A stretch of DNA of 64,000 bases from [Synechococcus] sp. NIES-970 (GCA_002356215.1 AP017959.1:1364001-1428000); one strand, 5' to 3'; numbered from the stretch's first letter, positions 1 to 9,341 are shown. The notes: generated by a model not told the origin, from the letters alone. Program-made: numbers and translations.

Positions 1-1428
1 ATTTAGATCATTCAGGCCGCGGTCCGTAAAAGTTTCCCCCACATCGTATTGGCCATTATTGTTGTTGTCATCTAAATCAACCCAACGATCCCAAGTGAGG
101 GTCAGGGAGACGAAGGAATCCTGCTGGAGAGGGGTTGCAAGGCGATAGTCCTGAAAGCTACGGACGCTGACTTTGCCATAGTCCCAGCCCAGATTTGGCA
201 CTGGGGCCGCCGTTGACCATTGTCCGGCAGCAAACTGAGTATAGGCGCGGTAAGCGTTGAGTTGTCCTGTGCCCATTTCGATATCGAGGGGAATATCCGG
301 ATTGCTGTAGGCATCGCCTTCTAACCAAGTCTTATTACTTTTACTGAGGATAGTGCGGCTCATTTCCAGGTGTTTTCCGTCCCCTGTATCGGCAATTTTC
401 TCGGCGCTATTGAGCAATATAGCTTTCATCACCTCATGGCGACGGGCATCAAGACTCCATTGATCGGCTTGGGCTTTCAGTTGGCGATCGCCAAATTCCT
501 GCAATAGAGCGACAGTGCCGACAATATGGGGGGCAGCAAAACTAGTGCCGCTCACTTGATCCATCGTGTTAAAGGATGTGAGTAAATTTAGGCGGCTACC
601 GGGGGCACTGAGGCTAATCGCACGGCGATCGCCCGCATTAATCTCATTGCGAATCAGGCGGCTACCACTGCCCACAGGTAAAGCACTGAGGTTCGCAAAA
701 TCAATTTTATTAAAGACATCCCCCTGCAATCGGGTAGTGTAGGCCGTCGTAATACCGTTGTAATGATCCGTGGGAATAGGAATGCCACCACTGCCTTGGT
801 TTCCGGCCACGACATGGAGCACATCATGAACCCGTGCGGTCCAATCCAAGCACTGGGTTAAGAGGGCATTGCCATCTAAGGTTGGGTTCGGACGGGGATC
901 ACGACTGAGGGATTCCCCAAAGCTAAAGTTGATCGCCCGCACGTCTCCGCCATTTTGTTGGGTAATGTGCTGGGTTGCTAAGCATTCTTCTGGCTGAGCC
1001 GAATTCATAGTTGAACCGATCGCCGTCGAAAAAAGTCTTGCTTCTGGAGCGACGCCCAAATGGCGCTTATCGCGGCCCACCATCACCCCAGCGACCATGG
1101 CGGCATGGTCATCGACATAATCATCGGAGGTTGCCTGGGTATCGAGGACGAATACCTGGGACAGGTTCAAGTTAGGCCGCCAAGTGGCGCGTTTATCGAG
1201 GCCAAATTGTCCAGGACGGCCGATTTCTACTTGGCCGATCGCAATTTTGCGCCCCAAAAGGTCATAGGGTTCGCTGTGGAGGGTGGTAGCTTGGATGCCA
1301 TTGTCACCGATAGAGGCATTAAAATCTTGGGCGATCGCCCGTTGCATTGGAGGGGCAAATCCTCCAAAAATCGTTAAACTGAGGGTAAATATGCCAAAAA
1401 GCGACTGTTTCTGCCTAAATCTCCCCAT
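1..1428 (-). CDS. S8 (subtilisin-like) serine peptidase, secreted, 3' end outside the window
   Basis: An uninterrupted minus-strand frame starts at the ATG at 1428 and runs off the window edge after 476 codons, so the C-terminus is missing. The N-terminus is a typical signal peptide (basic start, hydrophobic stretch to about residue 25, AIA-Q cleavage site near residue 33), so the protein should be exported. His108 sits in DDHAAMVAG, Asn210 in AGNQG fits the oxyanion hole, and Ser296 lies in SGTSFAAPH, the standard S8 nucleophile motif. The position expected for the catalytic Asp reads IGQVEIG, with Glu68 the only acidic residue there. A DxDxNxxG-like acidic segment near residue 455 may bind calcium. 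It is divergent from pgi across about 120 bases. The family is clear; substrate unknown. Confidence 0.85.
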   Translation of the reverse strand, partial: MGRFRQKQSLFGIFTLSLTIFGGFAPPMQRAIAQDFNASIGDNGIQATTLHSEPYDLLGRKIAIGQVEIGRPGQFGLDKRATWRPNLNLSQVFVLDTQATSDDYVDDHAAMVAGVMVGRDKRHLGVAPEARLFSTAIGSTMNSAQPEECLATQHITQQNGGDVRAINFSFGESLSRDPRPNPTLDGNALLTQCLDWTARVHDVLHVVAGNQGSGGIPIPTDHYNGITTAYTTRLQGDVFNKIDFANLSALPVGSGSRLIRNEINAGDRRAISLSAPGSRLNLLTSFNTMDQVSGTSFAAPHIVGTVALLQEFGDRQLKAQADQWSLDARRHEVMKAILLNSAEKIADTGDGKHLEMSRTILSKSNKTWLEGDAYSNPDIPLDIEMGTGQLNAYRAYTQFAAGQWSTAAPVPNLGWDYGKVSVRSFQDYRLATPLQQDSFVSLTLTWDRWVDLDDNNNNGQYDVGETFTDRGLNDLN

Positions 1429-1547
1429 GATCTCCCGCTCTTAACCCAAAACTGAATACTAAACAATGTGAATTGCTACATAAATCGGCGCCAGCCTCTA
1501 GTTAAACTTAACGTAAATCATCCAAAAACAGTTTGAGAAGTTTAGAT

Positions 1548-3134
1548 ATGGATACCGCCGCACTCTGGCAACGTTACCAAGATTGGCTCTACTACCATCC
1601 GGAACTGGAGTTTTACGTCGATGTCAGTCGGATGGGCTTTGATGGAACGTTTGTCGATGGTTTAAAACCCAAATTTGAGAAAGCATTTCAAGATTTAAAG
1701 GCGATCGAAGCCGGGGCGATCGCCAACCCCGACGAAGGGCGGATGGTAGGTCATTACTGGCTGCGCAACCCAGATCTCGCTCCCAATGCCGAACTGAAAG
1801 CGGATATTGTTGACACCCTCGAAAAAATCGAAAAATTTGCCAAGGCGGTTCATGCTGGAGAAATGACCGCTCCCGGCGGCGCGAAATTCACAGACATTCT
1901 CTCCATTGGCATTGGCGGCTCGGCCCTCGGCCCCCAGTTCGTCGCCGAAGCTCTCGCCGCTGTTGATGCCCCCCTCAAGATTCACTTCATCGATAACACC
2001 GACCCCGACGGCATTGACCGCACCCTCGCCCAGGTGAAAGACCGGCTAAATACCACCTTGGCGATCGTCATTTCTAAATCAGGTGGCACCCCCGAAACCC
2101 GCAACGGCATGGTCGAGGTCCAGAATTTCTATAAAACCCACAAAATTGATTTTTCCTCCCATGCGGTGGCGATCACCGGACTCGGTTCCAAATTAGAAAA
2201 TGTGGCGAAATCTGAGCATTGGCTCACCACCTTCCCGATGCATGACTGGGTGGGCGGCAGAACCTCTGAGTTATCAGCCGTCGGTCTAGTGGCCGCCGCG
2301 TTACAGGGCATTGACATTCGAGCGATGCTCGACGGTGCAAAAATCATGGACGATGCCACCCGCATTCCTGAACTGAGACAAAACCCAGCGGCATTACTCG
2401 CCTTATCTTGGTACTACGCGGGCAACGGCAAAGGCGAGAAGGATATGGTGATTTTGCCCTACAAAGACCGCCTATTGCTCTTTAGCCGCTATTTACAGCA
2501 GCTGATTATGGAATCTCTCGGTAAAGAGGAAGATCTCGACGGCAATAAGGTCTATCAAGGGATCGCCGTCTATGGCAACAAAGGCTCCACTGACCAGCAT
2601 GCCTATGTGCAACAACTCCGGGAAGGGGTGCCCAATTTCTTTGCGACATTTATCGAAGTGTTAGGCGATCGCCAAGGGAATTCTATCGATATCGAAAATG
2701 GCGCAACTAGTGGTGATTTCCTTAGTGGTTTTCTCTTGGGAACCCGAGAAGCCCTCTATGACAATGGCCGCGATTCGATCACCATTACCGTTCCCGATGT
2801 CGATGCCCGCACCGTCGGTGCCCTGATTGCCCTCTATGAACGGGCCGTCACCATCTATGCGTCTTTGGTCAATATCAACGCTTACCACCAACCTGGCGTC
2901 GAAGCTGGGAAAAAAGCAGCGGCATCGGTCCTTGATCTCCAGAAAAAAGTGGTGAATGCGGTAACAACGAGTGAGTCTCCCCTGACCCTCGATAGCCTAG
3001 CGATTAAAGTCGGGGCAGTGGAGCAAATTGAGGTTATCTACAAAATTGTTCGTCATCTGTCTGCCAACGGTCGCGCGTTGAAATTAGAGGGCAATCCGGC
3101 TCAACCTAGTGCGCTAAAAATTAGTCGTCTCTAG
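1548..3134 (+). CDS. pgi: Glucose-6-phosphate isomerase
   Basis: A 528-residue phosphoglucose isomerase interconverting glucose 6-phosphate and fructose 6-phosphate in the cytoplasm, serving glycolysis, glycogen turnover and the oxidative pentose phosphate pathway. Family signatures are visible: [12 protein letters not shown] near residue 125, the phosphate-binding [33 protein letters not shown] and [15 protein letters not shown]. This is the shorter cyanobacterial/Gram-positive type, not the 550-residue enterobacterial one. The frame opens at a TTG at 1533, but the ATG at 1548 gives the usual MDTAALW-type N-terminus and I prefer it. It stands alone, divergent from the S8 peptidase and convergent with the DUF4334 gene. 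Confidence 0.95.
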   Translation: MDTAALWQRYQDWLYYHPELEFYVDVSRMGFDGTFVDGLKPKFEKAFQDLKAIEAGAIANPDEGRMVGHYWLRNPDLAPNAELKADIVDTLEKIEKFAKAVHAGEMTAPGGAKFTDILSIGIGGSALGPQFVAEALAAVDAPLKIHFIDNTDPDGIDRTLAQVKDRLNTTLAIVISKSGGTPETRNGMVEVQNFYKTHKIDFSSHAVAITGLGSKLENVAKSEHWLTTFPMHDWVGGRTSELSAVGLVAAALQGIDIRAMLDGAKIMDDATRIPELRQNPAALLALSWYYAGNGKGEKDMVILPYKDRLLLFSRYLQQLIMESLGKEEDLDGNKVYQGIAVYGNKGSTDQHAYVQQLREGVPNFFATFIEVLGDRQGNSIDIENGATSGDFLSGFLLGTREALYDNGRDSITITVPDVDARTVGALIALYERAVTIYASLVNINAYHQPGVEAGKKAAASVLDLQKKVVNAVTTSESPLTLDSLAIKVGAVEQIEVIYKIVRHLSANGRALKLEGNPAQPSALKISRL

Positions 3135-3157
3135 GTTTAGAACGCCTCAAACCCAAT

Positions 3158-3709
3158 CTATGGCTGACCTGCCACGCGCTCAAGGATAAAGAAAAATGGC
3201 TGGGTGGATTGCTTGAAATCCATCACGCCGAATACCTGACTTTCGTTGATTTTCCTGAAGGAATCATTAATGGGCAGGCAGTCATAGATCATGGTGGCGC
3301 TGACCTTGCCGCGATATTCCATCATTCGGAGTCTGGCTTGGCTTTTTTCGGTTTTAAATAGGCCATTGAGCAACCCCAGAAGCGGCTTAAAGGCAGGGTT
3401 TTTTGGCATGGGCAATTTCAAAACTATCTCCATGGTTTTTAGGTTGGGAGCTACTTTGAAAATTTCTCCCTGACGACCAGAAAAAAGCAGTGGATGTACG
3501 GTTTCCGGATCAATGAATTCTTTGCCATACCAGTTACTGAGTTCCAGGAGGCCATCCATCGGATGCCCTGTATAGATACCCCGTCCTCGCCAACGTCCCC
3601 ACATAAAATCAAGAGCAACGGTTTCGAGGCTGTCAAAGAGTTCAAGGGCTTGGTGGGTCGTGCCTTGACCTGCTTGTAAAATGCTTGATAACTCAGCTGC
3701 GGTCGTCAT
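3158..3709 (-). CDS. GXWXG / DUF4334 domain protein
   Basis: A 183-residue soluble protein with no signal peptide or membrane segment. The first third carries the GXWXG motif as WGRWRGRG (about residues 37-44) followed by a conserved GHPMDGLL stretch. The second half matches the DUF4334 pattern (MEYRGKVSATMIYDCLPINDSF, shown here only in part as MEYRGKVSATMIYD). The family is widespread in bacteria and has no firm biochemical role. The stop lies only 23 bases beyond the convergent pgi stop. Upstream is the 250-base gap holding the orphan repeat copy described at 3858-3918. Confidence 0.75.
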   Translation of the reverse strand: MTTAAELSSILQAGQGTTHQALELFDSLETVALDFMWGRWRGRGIYTGHPMDGLLELSNWYGKEFIDPETVHPLLFSGRQGEIFKVAPNLKTMEIVLKLPMPKNPAFKPLLGLLNGLFKTEKSQARLRMMEYRGKVSATMIYDCLPINDSFRKINESQVFGVMDFKQSTQPFFFILERVAGQP

Positions 3710-3857
3710 CGGATATCGCTCTCAATCGATTTTTGGAAGCCTTTCCATAGGCTAGCAAGAAATCAGGGTGCTGGCGGATCTTGAAACAAGCTGCCTTTCT
3801 AGGTGGGATGCTGGCGACATAGCAAGTCTTAATTTAGATTATTGGCCTTAATTTTTT

Positions 3858-3918
3858 ATCGCGTTTTGAGGAGCTGGCAATAGGCGAACAAAACATCAAT
3901 GCAGTGGGCGATCGCCCC
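3858..3918. repeat. Truncated copy of the 3' end of the M42 peptidase gene (copy A)
   Basis: This segment matches 4557-4617 at 55 of 61 positions, and at 45 of 46 over 3873-3918. Read on the minus strand in the peptidase frame it still encodes GAIAHCIDVLFAYCQ, then LLKTR and an in-frame TAA. So it looks like the remnant of an older, functional C-terminus. The identity stops abruptly just after a HIP1 palindrome at 3908-3916. The Uma2 gene lies between the two copies. Confidence 0.85.
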
Positions 3919-3964
3919 AGAAGACATCGACTAAACTGAGGATATCAACACTCCCAGAAAAACC

Positions 3965-4528
3965 ATGGTTGCCAATGCAGTTCGCTGGACAGTACAGGAT
4001 CTCGAAGCCATGCCCGACGATGGCGGCTGGAAACGCTATGAAGTGATTGATGGAGAATTAATTGTGACCCGCGCGCCCCATATTTTTCATCAAAGTGCTG
4101 CCAGTCGGCTCCATGTTGCCTTAGGTAATTGGTCAGACCAATCAGGTCTTGGTCGTGTTTTTGAGGCTCCAGGGGTGGTGTTCTCTCCGAATGATGGCGT
4201 GATTCCAGATGTGGTGTGGGTGAGCAATGCGCGTCTCGAAACGGGTGTGGATGAGTCAGGGCATTTTACCGTTGCGCCGGAACTGATGATCGAAATTCTT
4301 TCGGCGGGCAAACTGAACGAGCAGCGGGATAAAGAGGCAAAGCGTAAATTGTATTCGCTCTATGGGGTGCAGGAATATTGGGTGGTGGATTGGCGACTGA
4401 AAACGATTGAAGTTTATCGACGCAATCAGGCGCAGTTACAGTTGGTCTGCACGCTACTGGGAGATGATTTTCTCACTTCACCTTTATTGCCCGATTTTGC
4501 GATCGCCATTGATCAAGTCTTTCGCTAA
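3965..4528 (+). CDS. Uma2 family (DUF820) endonuclease-like protein
   Basis: A 187-residue Uma2 protein, a PD-(D/E)XK nuclease fold very common in cyanobacteria. Visible family features are YEVIDGELIV near residue 25, IPDVVWVSN (the acidic residue of the PD motif, about residue 80), the ELMIEILSAG strand with its glutamate, the DKEAKRKLYSLYGV helix and EYWVVDW near the end. Function is not established; members occur as single genes or in large paralog sets and look horizontally mobile. It is flanked by two direct copies of the 3' end of the adjacent peptidase gene, so the 699-base unit 3919-4617 looks like an insertion that replaced the peptidase C-terminus. The ATG at 3965 gives the normal N-terminus. 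Confidence 0.85.
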   Translation: MVANAVRWTVQDLEAMPDDGGWKRYEVIDGELIVTRAPHIFHQSAASRLHVALGNWSDQSGLGRVFEAPGVVFSPNDGVIPDVVWVSNARLETGVDESGHFTVAPELMIEILSAGKLNEQRDKEAKRKLYSLYGVQEYWVVDWRLKTIEVYRRNQAQLQLVCTLLGDDFLTSPLLPDFAIAIDQVFR

Positions 4529-4556
4529 GTTTGACTTTATCCATACCGATTAAGCC

Positions 4557-4617
4557 ATCACATTTTGGGATGCTGGCAATAGGCGAACAAAATATCAATG
4601 CAGTGGGCGATCGCCCC
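4557..4617. repeat. Direct repeat copy B: current 3' end of the M42 peptidase gene
   Basis: This is the partner of 3858-3918. It holds the last 19 codons and the TGA stop (4558-4560) of the peptidase gene. The single difference within the 46-base core changes one Ile codon to Val in copy A. The copies are in the same orientation, 699 bases apart. Confidence 0.85.
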
Positions 4618-5610
4618 GAGGTGAGCAATCTCGTAACCGTGGGTATTTTCGGTGGGGAAACTGAGACAAGCACCCCGGCATACATGGCCAAATTTCATCG
4701 CGATCGAGGCATCACTACCAAACCCCTGGATAATCGCCTGTTGGAGGGGACGGTTAATTTCGGCAGCAGCGGTGAGAATTTCTTGATTTAAGCCTTCGTC
4801 ATAGATGCCATAACCGTCTTGGGAGAGTAATACGGGTCGATCGCCCCAGGCGATCGCATACTCCCGCGCCAGAGGACAAATTTCCAAGGCGACCAAAGCA
4901 TCCAATTGGGTGTTTTGACTGAAATAAAGGGCTCCCAATGCCCCCATTTCTTCCTTGGCAGAGGCCACTAGATAAACATCTTGGGGCGGATTTTTGAGCC
5001 GTTGGGCCAGTTCAATCAGAATTACGAGAGAAGCTTTATTGTCCAGGGTATAGCTGGCGATGTAATTTTTCAGGCGGAACGGTTTTTTGCGATGTTTGCC
5101 GACCACCACCCGGCTGCCAGGACGCACCCCAGCGGCAAGTAATTCGGTGCTATGGCATTTTGTTTCCAGCCAGGCCTGATGCCATTGGACCGGTTTTTCG
5201 GTTTGCAAGAGCTTCTGGGGCGATTCGTGGGACACATGGCGCGAACCGAAGCTGAGAATCCCGGAAATCGTTGCCTTATCGCCGAGGATATCCATTACCC
5301 CTTCGCCGTAGATCCAGGGGTAAGCGCCGCCCAGAGCCCGAATTTCGACCCGGCCCGTGCGTTCATCGATTTGTTTGACGATCGCCCCAATTTCATCTTT
5401 GTGGGCGGTGATGGCGATCGCCCCGGCATCCGGGTTTTGACCCGAAATTTTCACGATGATGTTACCGGCCCGGTCTTGCCAATGATGAACCCCAAGTTTG
5501 GCAAAAAGACCGAGGAGATAGTGATCAATTTCCATTTCCTGGCCACTGGGGGAATGGTGCATCACTAAGGTCGAAATTTGCTCAAACAGGCGATCAAAAT
5601 CGTGACTCAT
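4558..5610 (-). CDS. M42 family metallo-aminopeptidase
   Basis: A 350-residue cytoplasmic peptidase of the FrvX/glutamyl-aminopeptidase/TET family, which removes N-terminal residues from peptides with a dinuclear metal site. The ligand set is visible in order: AITAHKDEIGA (His and first Asp), YTLDNKASLV (bridging Asp), SAKEEMGALG (catalytic and metal Glu), ALEICPLA and, near the C-terminus, PTENTHGYEIAH. The frame opens at a TTG at 5616; the ATG at 5610 (MSHDFDRL) is the more likely start. The last about 20 codons are duplicated beyond the Uma2 gene, so the C-terminal residues QHPKM seem to have arrived with that insertion. Upstream, in the same orientation, is the glutathione peroxidase gene. 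Confidence 0.88.
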   Translation of the reverse strand: MSHDFDRLFEQISTLVMHHSPSGQEMEIDHYLLGLFAKLGVHHWQDRAGNIIVKISGQNPDAGAIAITAHKDEIGAIVKQIDERTGRVEIRALGGAYPWIYGEGVMDILGDKATISGILSFGSRHVSHESPQKLLQTEKPVQWHQAWLETKCHSTELLAAGVRPGSRVVVGKHRKKPFRLKNYIASYTLDNKASLVILIELAQRLKNPPQDVYLVASAKEEMGALGALYFSQNTQLDALVALEICPLAREYAIAWGDRPVLLSQDGYGIYDEGLNQEILTAAAEINRPLQQAIIQGFGSDASIAMKFGHVCRGACLSFPTENTHGYEIAHLGAIAHCIDILFAYCQHPKM

Positions 5611-5756
5611 GGTCAAAAAATATAGTTAATGTGAGGAGATAAGCAGGAAAAATCGCCCCCATATTGTCGCAACTCAGTCTGAAGAAAAACGGAAGTTTCG
5701 AGGAGGGCGATCGCCAAATTAAAATCCCATTCCGAAGAGGGACATCGGGGGATGTT

Positions 5757-6221
5757 TTAACCTAACGCCTTTTCAATGGCAGCTTTCAGAGCAGAATCGT
5801 TCGGTGCAGTTTGGGGCTCGAAGCGTTCGACAACATTGCCATCACGACCAACGAGGAATTTACCAAAGTTCCAAGCAATATCCGGGCCTTCCCCCACGAG
5901 GAACTGATACAGAGGGCTGCGGTTTGCGCCGTTTACATCCTGCTTTTCGAGGAGCGTAAACTCTACGTCGTACTTGGTTTTGGTGAAATCTTTAATTTCT
6001 TCGGGGCTGCCGGGTTCCTGGGCACCAAACTGATTACAGGGCACACCGACAATCACTAGACCGCGATCGCCATATTCTTGATCGAGGGCCACCAGACCAC
6101 TGTACTGGGGCGTGAGGCCACATTTACTGGCTACGTTAACGAATAAAACAACTTTATTTTCAAGGGCTTCAGGGCTGAGGGTCTCACCGTCTAAGGTTTT
6201 TAACGCTGTGGGTAGAGCCAT
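5757..6221 (-). CDS. Glutathione peroxidase-like thiol peroxidase
   Basis: A 154-residue GPx-family protein that reduces hydroperoxides, especially lipid hydroperoxides. The peroxidatic residue is Cys34 in VASKCGLTPQY, so this is the non-selenium form. Further signatures are GVPCNQFGAQEPGS, which supplies the conserved Gln and a second Cys able to resolve the first, and the AWNFGKFLV tryptophan motif. Cyanobacterial members are known to use NADPH or thioredoxin rather than glutathione; which applies here cannot be read from sequence. Start ATG at 6221, no signal peptide. It is divergent from the reductase gene at 6368, leaving about 145 bases for both promoters. Confidence 0.92.
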   Translation of the reverse strand: MALPTALKTLDGETLSPEALENKVVLFVNVASKCGLTPQYSGLVALDQEYGDRGLVIVGVPCNQFGAQEPGSPEEIKDFTKTKYDVEFTLLEKQDVNGANRSPLYQFLVGEGPDIAWNFGKFLVGRDGNVVERFEPQTAPNDSALKAAIEKALG

Positions 6222-6367
6222 GGTAATGATTTACAGATTATGACAACGGTTTCTATTATCGGTGATCCGCTTGGAGAGGGGATCCCCCAAGGGGAAATTT
6301 TCCGGCCGATGCCCCGCCGTACTAAACTAGGGGGCAACTTTCTTTCCATTGCAAATCCCGCCCACCC

Positions 6368-7357
6368 ATGACAAAAAAGGTTTTTATTACCGGCGCCAGT
6401 GGCTGCATTGGCCATTATTTGGCCGAAACATTCATCTACCACACCGATTACGAACTCTATTTGCTGGTGCGATCGCCGGAAAAATTACAATTCAACACCG
6501 AAGCTCGGGGCGGCATTCACATTATCCAAGGGGATTTGCTCGATATCGAACAGCAGGCCGAGATTCTCAAAACGATCAATGTGGCGATCTTGGCGGCGAC
6601 GGCCTGGGGGGGCGCCCAAGAATCCTTTGAAACCAATGTGGTAAAAACAGCCCAGCTCATTGATCTACTCGATCCAGAAATCTGTGAGCAGGTGATTTAT
6701 TTCTCCACCGCCAGCATCCTCGGGCGAAATAACGAAGTTTTAACAGAAGCCCGGGACTTTGGCACCGACTACATCCGTACAAAATATGAGTGCTACCAGA
6801 AGCTGGGCACCCTAAAATTAGCGCCAAAAATTTCTGTGATTTTCCCTACTCTGGTGGCCGGCGGCGGCGAGAATAAACCTTTTTCCCATCTATCCGGCGG
6901 TCTACGGGATCACATTAAATGGATCTCCATCGCCAAGTTTCTCAGGGCCGATGGGAGTTTTCACTTTATCCATGGCGAAGACATCGCCCGGGTGGTGCGT
7001 TACCTGGCCGAAAACCCGCCGACGATTCGCTTTGATCTGCCCCCAGGGGAGCTTGATCCAGAGCGCCTCTTTGTATTGGGCAATGAGCCGGTCAGTGCCA
7101 ACGAGGCGATCGCCCAACTCTGTGCACACATGGGCCACAAAATTTATTTTCAGATCCCCCTATCCCTCTGGCTGGCGAATGTCATTATCAAAGTTTTCCG
7201 GATCCAGCTGGCCGCCTGGGACCGCTTTTGTATCGACTATCGCCACTTCACCTATGGCAAAACCTACAATCCCCGTAGCTTTGGCCTAGAGTCTGCCTGC
7301 CCGAGATTAACCGATGTGCTGACCAGTGCGGGCATTCCCCCGCGACAGCGCCCCTAA
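6368..7357 (+). CDS. NAD(P)-dependent epimerase/dehydratase-type reductase
   Basis: A 329-residue extended short-chain dehydrogenase. The Rossmann dinucleotide motif is TGASGCIG at residues 8-15, and the catalytic YxxxK pair is Tyr135/Lys139 (YIRTK), preceded by a Ser/Thr-rich FSTAS strand. The C-terminal part has a hydrophobic IPLSLWLANVIIKVF segment that may contact lipid. The substrate (sugar nucleotide, sterol-like or other) cannot be named. The stop codon overlaps the convergent SGNH gene by four bases. Confidence 0.8.
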   Translation: MTKKVFITGASGCIGHYLAETFIYHTDYELYLLVRSPEKLQFNTEARGGIHIIQGDLLDIEQQAEILKTINVAILAATAWGGAQESFETNVVKTAQLIDLLDPEICEQVIYFSTASILGRNNEVLTEARDFGTDYIRTKYECYQKLGTLKLAPKISVIFPTLVAGGGENKPFSHLSGGLRDHIKWISIAKFLRADGSFHFIHGEDIARVVRYLAENPPTIRFDLPPGELDPERLFVLGNEPVSANEAIAQLCAHMGHKIYFQIPLSLWLANVIIKVFRIQLAAWDRFCIDYRHFTYGKTYNPRSFGLESACPRLTDVLTSAGIPPRQRP

Positions 7358-8727
7358 TCGAGGAAGAAGTTCTCAGGGATAATCTGCATCCCCGGTAAGT
7401 TGGCGATCGCCCCATAGAGTTGATTCGCCATCACATCATTGGCGGCCCCATTGAGGTGAATCGGATCCGTAAAAGTCGGGGTCGGGAACTGCTCATTTAA
7501 GCGATAAAAATCAATAAACGTCACATTATTCGGAAAACTTTGGGCCAACTGCTGCACTGTGGTCGCAAATTGCGGATAGTAAGTGGTCATTTTTTCTGCA
7601 TAACTTTCTCCCAACTGTTGTCGAATCGCTATTTCAGTTGGATCTAGCTGCGCCTCGGGGCGTCCGGTGATTTCTGGTTGGAGCGCCACAACCACCGGGA
7701 TCTGGGCGGCACTAGATAGACGAATCATCTGGGCAAGGTTGGCTTGGTAGCGGTCCAGACGGGCCTGCAATTCCGCGTCAGAATCAGGGAGCTGCTGGCT
7801 CAAACTAGCCGTATTGCGTTCTCGGATACTGAGGGTTGCCCCTATTTGATTTGTGTTCTGGGGCGAAGTAAAAGACAACACCGTGCGAATTAGGGCACTT
7901 TTTTCAGCTTTGTTGCGGAGAGATTGTCTGAGGTACTGATGGAAATAGGCGTCAGGATTTTTTGCAAATTCGGCCAATTGGGGAATTTCAGCGGCATCTT
8001 GGTTACTGGGTAACAGCAGATCTTCATAGCCATTCAGGACAACAACGAGATCCGGCTGGTAGGGCAAGATTCTCAGGGCAAGTTGGGCTAGTTCGTTGCC
8101 GGAGCTATAGCCGGGGACGGCCACATTCACGACACGATAATTGCCCTCACGGATTTTGGCGGGTAGTTGGGCGAGGCGGTTACGGGTGGGCGGAAAGAAA
8201 GGGAAAACGTCTGGGCGGTAAGTACCAGGGGATTGGCGCTGATCTTGGACACGGTTTTGGAGCCGCTGTTCGAGGAAGGTGGCGATGGTTTCTTGGTTGC
8301 CCTGGGCGCCGCGACCAAAGGCGGTGGAGTTGCCGAGGATAAAGATCCGGATTTCATCTTGGGGTTTGGCGACGGGGAGTGATTCTTCGTCCCGAAAGCC
8401 TTGCTCATTGAGGGTGAAAAATTCGCTCTCTTGGTCGCCCAGTAATTCGTAGCCAGTGGCGATGGATTTTTGGGCCAGGAGTTCACCCCGGTTGTCTAAT
8501 CCTTGGTAAATGTTTTGGTCGCTATCGACAAATTTGAGACTGTAGGCGATCGCCTCTTGGGAGAGTTGATCTTCTGGCTTTTCGAGGTAACCAGAACCCA
8601 GGCGGGCAATCACCTCTAGGCTCAGTAGAACGACAGGCACAGCCACGGCGACCGTCCAGGGCGAAATGGATTTTTTCTTTTTTTTGCGACCAAGGGACGA
8701 AGAACGACGGCGACCGCGACTAAACAT
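7354..8727 (-). CDS. SGNH/GDSL-type hydrolase with an N-terminal membrane anchor
   Basis: A 457-residue protein. Residues 1-22 are strongly basic (RGRRRSSSLGRKKKKK) and are followed by one hydrophobic segment (WTVAVAVPVVLLSLEVI), so the domain is likely anchored outside the cytoplasm. Hydrolase blocks are visible: IFILGNSTAFGRG (block I nucleophile Ser, GNS instead of GDS), VVVLNGYEDLL (block III region) and DPIHLNGAAND (block V Asp-x-x-His). The mid-region is Gln-rich. Relatives remove acyl or acetyl groups from lipids or polysaccharides; the substrate here is unknown. ATG at 8727. Convergent with the reductase gene, overlapping by 4 bases. Confidence 0.75.
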   Translation of the reverse strand: MFSRGRRRSSSLGRKKKKKSISPWTVAVAVPVVLLSLEVIARLGSGYLEKPEDQLSQEAIAYSLKFVDSDQNIYQGLDNRGELLAQKSIATGYELLGDQESEFFTLNEQGFRDEESLPVAKPQDEIRIFILGNSTAFGRGAQGNQETIATFLEQRLQNRVQDQRQSPGTYRPDVFPFFPPTRNRLAQLPAKIREGNYRVVNVAVPGYSSGNELAQLALRILPYQPDLVVVLNGYEDLLLPSNQDAAEIPQLAEFAKNPDAYFHQYLRQSLRNKAEKSALIRTVLSFTSPQNTNQIGATLSIRERNTASLSQQLPDSDAELQARLDRYQANLAQMIRLSSAAQIPVVVALQPEITGRPEAQLDPTEIAIRQQLGESYAEKMTTYYPQFATTVQQLAQSFPNNVTFIDFYRLNEQFPTPTFTDPIHLNGAANDVMANQLYGAIANLPGMQIIPENFFLD

Positions 8728-8867
8728 GTAGACTTTCCTTTACAAAAGAATTTTCACTTATTTTCAAGGGAGATGGCCGATTTGTCATGGGGGATCTAGG
8801 CTTTCTCCGGGGAAATTTGGGGTAAACTGCAAATTTGCGATCGCCCCTTAGCTCAAAAAAACTGACG

Positions 8868-9341
8868 ATGGCTTATAAATTATTGTTCGTTTGTCTAGGC
8901 AATATTTGCCGTTCCCCCTCAGCCGAAAACATCATGCGCCACCTCATAGAACAGGCAGGCTTGGCTGACAAAATCAGTTGTGATTCGGCAGGCACTTCTA
9001 GCTATCACATCGGTGCGGCCCCAGACCGCCGGATGCAGGCGGCGGCCCAAAAGCGAAATATTCGCCTCGTGGGTAGTGCACGCCAGTTTTCTGCCGCTGA
9101 CTTTGAAACTTTTGATCTCATTTTGGCGATGGACCGGGCCAATTACCGCGATATTTTGTCCCTCGACCGCGCGGGAATCTACCAGGACAAGGTGAAAATG
9201 ATGTGTGACTACGCCGCCAATTTCACCGATAGTGAAGTGCCAGACCCTTACTATGGTGGTCAATCGGGGTTTGACTATGTGATTGATTTGTTGCTCGATG
9301 CCTGTCAGGGGCTGCTAGCTGAGATCAAGCAAGATCTGTAA
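8868..9341 (+). CDS. Low-molecular-weight protein tyrosine phosphatase
   Basis: A 157-residue LMW-PTP that removes phosphate from tyrosine residues. The P-loop CLGNICRS (Cys9 to Arg15) follows the first strand immediately, as in the family, and the general acid Asp lies in VPDPYYGG near residue 125. The frame opens at a TTG at 8835; the ATG at 8868 places the P-loop at its standard position and is preferred. No cognate tyrosine kinase is nearby. The gene is divergent from the SGNH hydrolase and convergent with the Mog/MoaB gene. Confidence 0.92.
   Translation: MAYKLLFVCLGNICRSPSAENIMRHLIEQAGLADKISCDSAGTSSYHIGAAPDRRMQAAAQKRNIRLVGSARQFSAADFETFDLILAMDRANYRDILSLDRAGIYQDKVKMMCDYAANFTDSEVPDPYYGGQSGFDYVIDLLLDACQGLLAEIKQDL

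Noticed and set aside
5152-5568. 138-codon frame antisense to the M42 peptidase
   Set aside because: Shadow of a conserved metallopeptidase.
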